DNA of 33,847 nt from a virus: the IMG/VR virus record IMGVR_UViG_3300042306_000505, positions 1 to 33,847 of that record; one strand, 5' to 3'. Positions 23,215 through 28,711 of the stretch are shown in pieces (position 1 is the first letter of the stretch; every line of letters starts with the position of its first letter). Both the position numbers and the translations under genes were made by a program. The notes beneath the pieces are model-generated. The model made no database searches, was not told the DNA's origin, and saw only the letters and a list, made by a program, of their open reading frames with translations.

Positions 23215-23991
23215 TTATACCTCCTCTCTTAACTTGTAAATTATATAATCAAAAGTCACATTGATAGTTAACCCTATCAAAGCAACAATGATAATATACG
23301 CATAGACATTCGGATACTTGAACGAGTTGGTTTCCCACAATATCATAAAACCAAGACCTCTACTCGCTCCAAGCATCTCACTTACGACTAACGAAATAAA
23401 CCCACCGCTAATACCAACCTTGATACCAGTAAATAAATCTCTCAACGATAGTGGGAATAGTATATGGGTCATCATATAGAACTTGTTAGCACCAACATTG
23501 ATTGCTGCTTCTATGATTTCCTTTTCCACAGAACGCAAACCTTTTAGCATATTGATATAGATTGCAGGAAACGAAGTCCAAACAATAATAAATATCCGTG
23601 CGGTATCACTAATACCCATAAGCACAATCAAGAGTGGGAAGAAAGATATTGCCGATACATTTTTTAAGGAATTAAATGGAACAAAGAATAGTTTTTCTAC
23701 AATTCTAAACTCATAAGACAATATTACCATCAATACTCCGCCAAACAATGCTATCAATAAACCCGAAACTACTAATTTAATAGTAGAAAGGATATGAATA
23801 ATCAATTCTCCGTCCACAAAAACATCATAAAGCGATGAACCTATACGCAACAAACTTGGTATTGCTGGGTTTTGTAGTGTAAAACTTATCACACCCCACG
23901 CTGTAAACAAAATAATAACACCAAGTAAATAAGGCATTAACTTTTGTGTATAGTAATGTAGGTTATGTAGTATTTTATAATAACTCTTCAT
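23215..23991 (-). CDS. ABC transporter permease (SsuC/TauC class)
   Basis: A 258-residue membrane protein with about six hydrophobic helices, the first at about 20-38. The cytoplasmic EAA loop at 161-180 (EAAINVGANKFYMMTHILFP) is the conserved contact to the ATPase subunit in BPD-type permeases; it is intact, so the protein should still be able to bind an ATPase. With the lipoprotein downstream it makes two of the three parts of an importer. The start ATG at 23991 has no visible Shine-Dalgarno, unlike nearly every other gene here, and lies below the repeats at 24001-24048. These may indicate low or regulated expression. An origin from a bacterial chromosome is inferred. Confidence 0.87.
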   Translation of the reverse strand: MKSYYKILHNLHYYTQKLMPYLLGVIILFTAWGVISFTLQNPAIPSLLRIGSSLYDVFVDGELIIHILSTIKLVVSGLLIALFGGVLMVILSYEFRIVEKLFFVPFNSLKNVSAISFFPLLIVLMGISDTARIFIIVWTSFPAIYINMLKGLRSVEKEIIEAAINVGANKFYMMTHILFPLSLRDLFTGIKVGISGGFISLVVSEMLGASRGLGFMILWETNSFKYPNVYAYIIIVALIGLTINVTFDYIIYKLREEV

Positions 23992-24000
23992 AGAAATTAT

Positions 24001-24048
24001 CTATATAGGGGTTTATAGAAAACTATACAAACTATACACAACTATACA
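24001..24048. repeat. Three AACTATACA repeats and a TATAGGGG element before the permease gene
   Basis: AACTATACA occurs at 24021-24029, 24030-24038 and 24040-24048, spaced nine and ten bases apart, with the last overlapping the stop of the 77-residue gene. Next to them, 24003-24016 reads TATATAGGGGTTTA, similar to TATAGGGGGGTATC at 22182-22194 on the other side of the ABC genes. On the minus strand, TTGTGT followed after 18 bases by TATAAA is a possible promoter running through the repeats. They look like operator sites for the ABC gene pair. Confidence 0.5.
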
Positions 24049-24275
24049 TTGTCCTTCTTGCTTTTATACTCCGAAATCTGTTCCATAACCTTTGGGTAAA
24101 CCTTCTTGTATTGCTTCAAAAACTCACGAACAAAGGTCTTGGGTTCCAGTTTACTTTTCTCCGCCACATCATAAAGTAAGAAACTTAAAGATGAACCGAG
24201 TTCTTTAATCACATCTTCAAACTTGCCATCAAAGTCAACTTCAATCTGTCCGTCTTGGTTAATAAGTTTTACCAT
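24042..24275 (-). CDS. Small protein of unknown function
   Basis: A 77-residue protein, probably cytoplasmic, with a short beta-containing start (MVKLINQDGQIEVDFDGKFE) and a helical rest ending in Lys-rich residues. It is the first gene after the promoter at 24303-24331 and the last gene before the ABC pair. A GAGGG ribosome binding site lies about 11 bases upstream. I recognise no family; the size and position suit a phage early regulator or accessory factor. Confidence 0.65.
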   Translation of the reverse strand: MVKLINQDGQIEVDFDGKFEDVIKELGSSLSFLLYDVAEKSKLEPKTFVREFLKQYKKVYPKVMEQISEYKSKKDNV

Positions 24276-24302
24276 AAAATAAAAACCCTCTTTCTAAATG
24301 TA

Positions 24303-24331
24303 AGTATACACTATTGAAAGGGGGTATACAA
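24303..24331 (-). promoter_or_regulatory. Promoter for the accessory genes
   Basis: TTGTAT (24331-24326) and TATACT (24308-24303) are 17 bases apart on the minus strand, in the gap between the acetyltransferase gene and the 77-residue gene. The sequence GTATAC occurs twice (24304-24309 and 24324-24329), overlapping both promoter boxes, so a repressor bound there could block it. GGGGGTATAC at 24320-24329 also recalls the G-run/TATAC elements at 22245-22261. Confidence 0.6.
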
Positions 24332-24346
24332 TAACTTTATGTTTGC

Positions 24347-24853
24347 TTAAAAATGTATTGATAATTGATAGCGAACTCCTAAAATTGTATGATATATTTT
24401 CCTAAGTTTATTTTTGTAACTCTTGTCTTTTTTGTTTGCCATTAAATATCTATTGTATTGAAATGAAATGTATTTAGAGTTTACAAGTTTATACTTATTG
24501 CGTAAATAGAAATTATATCGTTTTTTGTTTTGAGGCGAATAGGGAGGTAGTATCTCGGCAAAGATAACGCCCTTATAAAAGTTTCTAATTTGTTTTAAGA
24601 AAATAGAACCATAACCTTTGTTTCTATACTCGGGGTGTATGCCGATATAAATAATTAGACAATCGGTGTTCTTGGTTGCTAACACACAATACCCAACTTG
24701 TTTGCCTTCACAATAAAACCAGTAAGCATTAAAGATGTTTTCTCTAATTCTCTCTTTGAGTTTTTCACGAAGCATAACATCATACTTTGGAAAATCTCGT
24801 TTTATATATTTCATTAAGTTAGGTGTATACTCGGTTCTCACTAACATAATCAT
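24347..24853 (-). CDS. GNAT-family acetyltransferase
   Basis: A 168-residue protein with the GNAT core: a beta strand 'VGYCVLATKNTDCLIIYIGI' (about 53-72), then the acetyl-CoA pyrophosphate-binding loop RNKGYG at 77-82 and the following helix. The C-terminal region (about 105-168) is Lys/Tyr/Arg-rich and not typical, perhaps for binding nucleic acid or an acidic partner. The substrate is unknown; in phages such enzymes may modify host proteins, toxins or DNA. The start at 24853 overlaps the helicase stop in an ATGA arrangement; the ATG two codons later (24847) is better spaced from GGAAGA and may be the true one. Confidence 0.78.
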   Translation of the reverse strand: MIMLVRTEYTPNLMKYIKRDFPKYDVMLREKLKERIRENIFNAYWFYCEGKQVGYCVLATKNTDCLIIYIGIHPEYRNKGYGSIFLKQIRNFYKGVIFAEILPPYSPQNKKRYNFYLRNKYKLVNSKYISFQYNRYLMANKKDKSYKNKLRKIYHTILGVRYQLSIHF

Positions 24854-26190
24854 TCTTCCTTTTTGAGAATTGCTTTTCTCTTTTTGTAAGCATTAACGCA
24901 GTAATAGATATTAGTATCAACGAAGTCAATGATAACTGGCGTTTGTTTATTAGTCACATTACGCTGTATGCGACCCGCACTTTGTCGAATAATCGCATAG
25001 TCCTTTTGGGGCGTTGTAAGATATAACCTATCCAAGATAGGAATATCTAAACCCTCTTTCGCAAGTGAATAAGTTGACAACAATAAACGGACAACTCCAC
25101 TTCTCGCATCTTGAAGGATTGCTTCTCTTTCTTTTTTAGGAGTATCGCCAACAAGTATACTGCCGTAACCGAGTATCCTTCTCAACTGATATAAATGCTC
25201 TACTCGGTGGGACAAGACAAGACCATAGTTGTTTGTTTTGTTTATCACTTCGGCAATGTCTTTATTGCGTTGTTCATTATTGCATAGATAATCTATGAGT
25301 TTGTTGTATATAAGTGTTCCATCGGTGTCCAAGTAATCTAAACTTGTAATAGATTTCAACTCAACTTTTTGATGTATCGCTTTGATAGTTTTGTTTCCAA
25401 CTTCTTTCTCCGTAATGATATGCGATATGTCGCCCAAGACAGAGTAGGTAGATTTAATAAGTTTATCGGCACGATGTAGCGTTGCTGATAATCCGTATTT
25501 GTATCGTGAAGCCAAGTTGGTAACTACTTTATAGAACATCATAAGTCGTGTAGGCGAACCCGCTACTTTATGGCACTCATCAACAATAACCATATCGAAC
25601 TCATACTTAAATCGGTGTAGGTCTAATTTAGATAATGTTTGAACCGTAGCAAATGTAATATCTTTTCCAACATTAACTCTTCCTTCTGATATAACACCAA
25701 TATCACATTTGAAATATTGTTCGGCACGAGTTTTTGCTTGGTTAATTAAATCCAGTGTATGCGTAATCCATAGCGTTTTTAATTTTAGTTCTTTTACAAG
25801 TTGTAGACCTATTTGAGTTTTCCCACTTCCACAAGGTGCTTGTAGTATTCCGCCCTTTTGTGCTACAAGAGATTTTAATGCTTTGTCTTGGTAGTCATAT
25901 AACTTGATGCTACCATCAAAAGTAACTTCTCCGTTATTTGCGAAATCGGTTATGATGTCGCTATGTTTAATCATTGGGAAGATATGTTTAATCACACCAA
26001 ATGGAAGGATTAACTCATTATATCTTGTTTCATACAAAACGATGGTGCGAGGAATGCGTCCAACATAACGCCCAGCACGGAGGGCACTATAAAACTCGGG
26101 ATTATCTATGACCAAGTTTTCCTCACACCATTTCAATAACTCGGGTGTATAATCTTTTATTCTTATATCGTTGGACACAATCGTCTTCAT
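24850..26190 (-). CDS. SF2 DNA helicase (UvsW-like)
   Basis: A 446-residue superfamily 2 helicase with an N-terminal substrate-recognition region (about 1-95) and both RecA-like domains. Walker A APCGSGKT is at 118-125, DECH at 204-207, SAT at 235-237, and motif VI QSAGRIQR at 403-410. The layout and the N-terminal region resemble T4 UvsW, which remodels branched DNA and rewinds or dissolves R-loops during recombination-dependent replication. This fits with the recombination genes upstream. The start has in-frame context just after the 112-residue gene, with GAAGG in the gap. Confidence 0.87.
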   Translation of the reverse strand: MKTIVSNDIRIKDYTPELLKWCEENLVIDNPEFYSALRAGRYVGRIPRTIVLYETRYNELILPFGVIKHIFPMIKHSDIITDFANNGEVTFDGSIKLYDYQDKALKSLVAQKGGILQAPCGSGKTQIGLQLVKELKLKTLWITHTLDLINQAKTRAEQYFKCDIGVISEGRVNVGKDITFATVQTLSKLDLHRFKYEFDMVIVDECHKVAGSPTRLMMFYKVVTNLASRYKYGLSATLHRADKLIKSTYSVLGDISHIITEKEVGNKTIKAIHQKVELKSITSLDYLDTDGTLIYNKLIDYLCNNEQRNKDIAEVINKTNNYGLVLSHRVEHLYQLRRILGYGSILVGDTPKKEREAILQDARSGVVRLLLSTYSLAKEGLDIPILDRLYLTTPQKDYAIIRQSAGRIQRNVTNKQTPVIIDFVDTNIYYCVNAYKKRKAILKKEE

Positions 26191-26194
26191 AAAA

Positions 26195-26533
26195 TTAACC
26201 TTCTTTTACTTCGACAAGTCCTAATTGTAGAAACTCAATAAATGCGGTAACATCTACAAACTCGTCAATAGTTGATTTTTCGTATGCTTCATCTGGTTCG
26301 ACATACTCAATTTCTTCATCTTTGCTAACTTGTGCATAGTTGGTAGTAAAAGTTGGGTCGTTTTGAACATATAACTCAACCTTGCGAGTTTCCATATTCA
26401 CAAAGATTTCAACACTTAAATCATTATCGTTGCTGGCAATTAGTTTATAATAGTTTTTGTAGTGACTAATAAAACCAAGTGTTTCTAATTGATTTGCTGT
26501 AACTTCGGGTTTTAAGTAAATGCTCTTTTTCAT
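26195..26533 (-). CDS. Small phage protein of unknown function
   Basis: A 112-residue acidic protein. I start it at ATG 26533 (AAAGGAAC upstream) rather than at a longer in-frame start inside the previous gene. The sequence begins MKKSIYLKPEVTANQLETLG, followed by alternating beta strands (KNYYKLIASN, VEIFVNMETRKVELYVQ) and an acidic helical end. This two-layer pattern occurs in many Firmicutes phage early proteins of unknown role. It ends five bases before the helicase gene. Confidence 0.65.
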   Translation of the reverse strand: MKKSIYLKPEVTANQLETLGFISHYKNYYKLIASNDNDLSVEIFVNMETRKVELYVQNDPTFTTNYAQVSKDEEIEYVEPDEAYEKSTIDEFVDVTAFIEFLQLGLVEVKEG

Positions 26534-26534
26534 T

Positions 26535-26759
26535 TTAATTTTGTTCCTTTCGGTTTCCTTTTCTTTTTGCCATTTCTTGATTAAGTAATTGTGGGTCAAT
26601 TTCAAACGCTTTTAGCAAGTGCGACATATACATAGATACGGCACCGACTAAAAACGATTTGTCTTTGATGTCCTTAAACATTTCGGTAATTTCTCTTACT
26701 GCTCGTTCTCCTGAACTAAGTAGGATAGTAACTAATTGCTCGTCTGTAAATTGCTTCAT
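26535..26759 (-). CDS. Small helical protein of unknown function
   Basis: A 74-residue protein starting at ATG 26759, chosen because AAAGGAG lies about eight bases upstream. It appears all-helical (ERAVREITEMFKDIKDK and SFLVGAVSMYMSHLLKAFEI) with a basic end (KRKGNRKEQN). It stands between the ribbon-helix-helix gene and the 112-residue gene with gaps of one or two bases. No family is recognised. Confidence 0.62.
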   Translation of the reverse strand: MKQFTDEQLVTILLSSGERAVREITEMFKDIKDKSFLVGAVSMYMSHLLKAFEIDPQLLNQEMAKRKGNRKEQN

Positions 26760-26760
26760 A

Positions 26761-26928
26761 TTATTCTCCTTTCTCTTCTTGAATACTGATAGCAAGTTTT
26801 AATAGATACTCAACTTGGTTTTGTAAACTACGCACATCACGCTTTGCTAACGCACGAACAACGTTCATAAGTTCAATAGGCATTCTAATGCGGATTACTT
26901 CCGTGCCTTCGTTTTTGATTTCTTCCAT
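26761..26928 (-). CDS. Ribbon-helix-helix (Arc/CopG-like) protein
   Basis: A 55-residue protein matching the RHH pattern: a short beta ribbon VIRIRMP (residues 11-17), helix 1 (IELMNVVRALAKRDV), a turn containing Ser/Gln and helix 2 (LQNQVEYLLKLAI). RHH proteins bind operators as dimers through the ribbon residues, here I, R and R. Its start overlaps the end of the zinc-finger gene by 34 bases, and GGAGG lies upstream of the ATG. A phage transcription regulator of the early genes is likely. The tandem repeats in this window are possible targets, but that is untested. Confidence 0.72.
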   Translation of the reverse strand: MEEIKNEGTEVIRIRMPIELMNVVRALAKRDVRSLQNQVEYLLKLAISIQEEKGE

Positions 26929-27125
26929 TTTGCTTTTCCTCCTTTCTTTTTAGTTTCGGTTGGGTTGGTTGCTCTACTCATATTGATAATCATATACATA
27001 ATTTGAACTCGTGCTGGTATAACTTCGTCTATGTTACATTTGTCACAGCACTGTCCTTCGGCACTAATTGGGTCGGCATTGTGTCCGTAACCCTCAAATT
27101 GTTTTCCACAAATAACACATTTCAT
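26895..27125 (-). CDS. Small zinc-finger protein
   Basis: A 76-residue protein with Cys3 and Cys6 (CVIC) and CC..C at about 26-30, giving a four-cysteine zinc site. 'KCVICGKQFEGYGHNADP' followed by 'GQCCDKCNIDEVIPARVQ' is a recurrent pattern in small Firmicutes phage proteins of unknown role. The end is strongly basic (KKKGGKAKWKKSKTKARK), suitable for nucleic acid contact. It overlaps the ribbon-helix-helix gene by 34 bases. Confidence 0.75.
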   Translation of the reverse strand: MKCVICGKQFEGYGHNADPISAEGQCCDKCNIDEVIPARVQIMYMIINMSRATNPTETKKKGGKAKWKKSKTKARK

Positions 27126-27127
27126 AA

Positions 27128-27292
27128 TTATTCCTTTTCTACTACAAGCGTTTTGATTTCTTTGTCACTAAGTTCAATACCATATTGTTCCTTAAAAATC
27201 GCTTTGAGTATTCTCTTTGCGTCTTTCTTGGATTTGCCTTCTATACCGAAGTTACTCCATTTGATTTTAATTACTGCGTAATATTGTTTCAT
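27128..27292 (-). CDS. 54-residue protein of unknown function
   Basis: A 54-codon gene from ATG 27292 to TAA at 27128, with an AAAGGAA ribosome binding site. It begins MKQYYAVIKIKWSNFGIEGK, a likely beta strand pair, then a helix rich in Lys (SKKDAKRILKAIFKEQYGIE) and a further short strand. The layout resembles small phage ssDNA- or RNA-binding folds, but nothing is diagnostic. It sits one base from its upstream neighbour and two bases from the zinc-finger gene. Confidence 0.65.
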   Translation of the reverse strand: MKQYYAVIKIKWSNFGIEGKSKKDAKRILKAIFKEQYGIELSDKEIKTLVVEKE

Positions 27293-27293
27293 A

Positions 27294-27779
27294 TTATATT
27301 CCTTTCATAATCCAATGCGGTTTGGGTCTATGCGTCCACGAGAACAAGTGTCGCTTATCGTGATTGTAGTATTGTCGGTAAGCGATAACTGCGTTTTGAT
27401 GCTTGTATGCGTCAGGCATTGCTTGGGCAAACGGAGTTAATTGTCCGCTCGGTATATTAGTAGGCAACTTGGTAAGATACTTATATATATCGCCAGTAGA
27501 ATGCGAACCGCCATAACGCAATTTGAACTCGGTTAATAAGTGACGCAGTAAATTGAGTGCCCATTTATAATTGGCATCGCTTTGGCGAACCCATACTGCG
27601 CAAGGGTGGTTATAATATGCCTTGCGATATAATTTAGTATTGGCATAATTTGAATTGTCTAACATATGGTGGGCGGTAGATAGCAGTTGTGCTGTTTCTA
27701 AAATCATTTTTACAACGTGCTTGTCGGTATGGTATCGTGCTGCTTTTTGTGGGTCGGTGTGTAAAACAAATATGTTCAT
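27294..27779 (-). CDS. Conserved phage protein of unknown function
   Basis: A 161-residue protein of a family widely seen in phages of many hosts, recognisable by 'MNIFVLHTDPQKAARYHTDKHVVKMILETAQLLS' in parts, 'NHPCAVWVRQS', 'LTPFAQAMPD' and 'AYRQYY'. Conserved His (DKHVVK), Cys (HPCAVW) and Trp residues suggest an enzyme or nucleic-acid protein; it has sometimes been labelled as pyrimidine-dimer glycosylase without proof, so I leave the function open. I start it at ATG 27779 because GGGGAAG lies six bases upstream; a GTG five codons earlier is in frame. Its ATG overlaps the stop of the leader peptide at 27776-27826. Confidence 0.83.
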   Translation of the reverse strand: MNIFVLHTDPQKAARYHTDKHVVKMILETAQLLSTAHHMLDNSNYANTKLYRKAYYNHPCAVWVRQSDANYKWALNLLRHLLTEFKLRYGGSHSTGDIYKYLTKLPTNIPSGQLTPFAQAMPDAYKHQNAVIAYRQYYNHDKRHLFSWTHRPKPHWIMKGI

Positions 27780-27826
27780 AAGTAACTTCCCCACTTGTCT
27801 ACTTTGTCTACTTTCGGTTTATTCAT
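27776..27826 (-). CDS. 16-residue leader peptide (candidate)
   Basis: ATG 27826 is preceded by the strong ribosome binding site AGGAGGG (27840-27834) and opens a 16-codon frame, MNKPKVDKVDKWGSYL. Its TGA overlaps the ATG of the next gene (ATGA at 27779). The near-consensus promoter at 27847-27875 lies immediately upstream, so the mRNA would begin almost at this ribosome binding site. It could be a leader that couples or regulates translation of the following gene. No similar peptide is known to me. Confidence 0.5.
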   Translation of the reverse strand: MNKPKVDKVDKWGSYL

Positions 27827-27846
27827 ATATAAACCCTCCTGTCTAA

Positions 27847-27875
27847 ATTATATACGAAATCTAACAAATAGTCAA
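27847..27875 (-). promoter_or_regulatory. Strong sigma-A promoter of the second early gene set
   Basis: TTGACT (27875-27870) and TATAAT (27852-27847) with exactly 17 bases between them on the minus strand. This is the best promoter in the window. The start would be at about 27840, at the ribosome binding site of the leader peptide. A perfect 11-base tandem repeat at 27879-27900 lies just upstream of the -35 box. Confidence 0.83.
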
Positions 27876-27878
27876 CAA

Positions 27879-27900
27879 AATCTTATCATAATCTTATCAT
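27879..27900. repeat. 11-base tandem repeat upstream of promoter
   Basis: AATCTTATCAT is repeated exactly twice (27879-27889 and 27890-27900), one helical turn apart, four bases upstream of the -35 box of the 27.85-kb promoter. It overlaps the stop of the RecU-like gene. The location suits an activator or repressor site. Confidence 0.55.
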
Positions 27901-28260
27901 TGAGTTACGGTTAATATGGGTTAGGTTATGGCGTAACTTAGTTATGTTATCGTAGGTTATGAGATAGAAGCCACCATCACTAAACCGAACTGCTAAACCG
28001 CATTTGTAGGTGCCTTTACTTATAAGCATTTGGAAAGCGGTATGTTGATTAGGTTCAATTCTATCAAGGTCAAACAATTCTCCACTCTCTACATTTTTCA
28101 CATCAAGAAACCAAGTGACATTGTCCTTGGACATAACCACATCAAATGGTTGTCCATTTTGGTTATACGCCAAGATATGAACCCACCACCCTTGTTGATA
28201 CATATACTGGGCAAACAACTTTTCGGTTTCGTTGCCTATTTGCTTATTTGATTTTTTCAT
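27886..28260 (-). CDS. RecU-like Holliday junction resolvase/PD-(D/E)XK nuclease
   Basis: A 124-residue protein beginning KKSNKQIGNETEKLFAQYMY, with Glu11/Glu13 as the first metal ligand candidates. PFD at about 38-40 supplies Asp40, and LDVKN supplies Asp53 and Lys55 of the D-x-K motif. 'IEPNQHTAFQ' at 68-77 corresponds to the conserved 'I..HQ' of RecU, but with Asn for His. It would cleave recombination or replication junctions, matching the recombination genes upstream. It is shorter than B. subtilis RecU (about 206 residues) and lacks its N-terminal arm. It overlaps the preceding gene by one base. Confidence 0.72.
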   Translation of the reverse strand: MKKSNKQIGNETEKLFAQYMYQQGWWVHILAYNQNGQPFDVVMSKDNVTWFLDVKNVESGELFDLDRIEPNQHTAFQMLISKGTYKCGLAVRFSDGGFYLITYDNITKLRHNLTHINRNSMIRL

Positions 28261-28553
28261 TATTCAAACTTGCTACGATAGATAACTGTTGTAAAATCTT
28301 CTATGTTTTCAATAGCAACCTCTTCGTCATTTCCGTTAGGAAGGAAACCTGCTTTTTTTAGTAACATCAATTTACCTCTAAAAATGCGTAGACCGAAATG
28401 AGAAATCTTTTCGGTGTTGATGTTTTCTACAATAAAAGAAATCGTTGATTTAGTTTTAGGCAAAAGCATATAAGGAATATCGTGTTCGGTTAAATAGTTT
28501 TTTGCCTTGGCATATAAATTGTGTGCTTTGGATTTGTTTTGAAAGAACTTCAT
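28260..28553 (-). CDS. Small protein of unknown function
   Basis: A 97-residue basic protein with a helical start (FFQNKSKAHNLYAKAKNYL) and alternating strands in the middle (STISFIVENIN, HFGLRIFRGKLMLL). It ends with 'EDFTTVIYRSKFE'. It overlaps the ATGA of the 53-residue gene upstream and the RecU-like gene downstream, so it belongs to the replication operon. The pattern is consistent with a small DNA- or RNA-binding phage protein, but no family is recognised. Confidence 0.68.
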   Translation of the reverse strand: MKFFQNKSKAHNLYAKAKNYLTEHDIPYMLLPKTKSTISFIVENINTEKISHFGLRIFRGKLMLLKKAGFLPNGNDEEVAIENIEDFTTVIYRSKFE

Positions 28554-28711
28554 TTTATATTCCTCCGTCCTTCGTTAATAACTGCGTGTTCGTAATCTAC
28601 ATAGATGCTTTCTAAATAACTTAATGTTTCTTTGGTAACAGTTTTGTTTTTACCATATCGTTTCATAAGTTGATAAACAAACTTCATCTTTTGTTCTAAT
28701 GTGTAATTCAT
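28550..28711 (-). CDS. 53-residue protein linking the primase and next gene
   Basis: A 53-codon gene with ATGA overlaps at both ends: its start overlaps the primase stop (28708-28711) and its stop overlaps the next ATG (28550-28553). The sequence begins MNYTLEQKMKFVYQLMKRYG and is helical and basic, with an end of INEGRRNIK that also encodes the GGAGG ribosome binding site of the next gene. The double overlap and the clean reading frame make it a likely real gene. The function is unknown. Confidence 0.68.
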   Translation of the reverse strand: MNYTLEQKMKFVYQLMKRYGKNKTVTKETLSYLESIYVDYEHAVINEGRRNIK

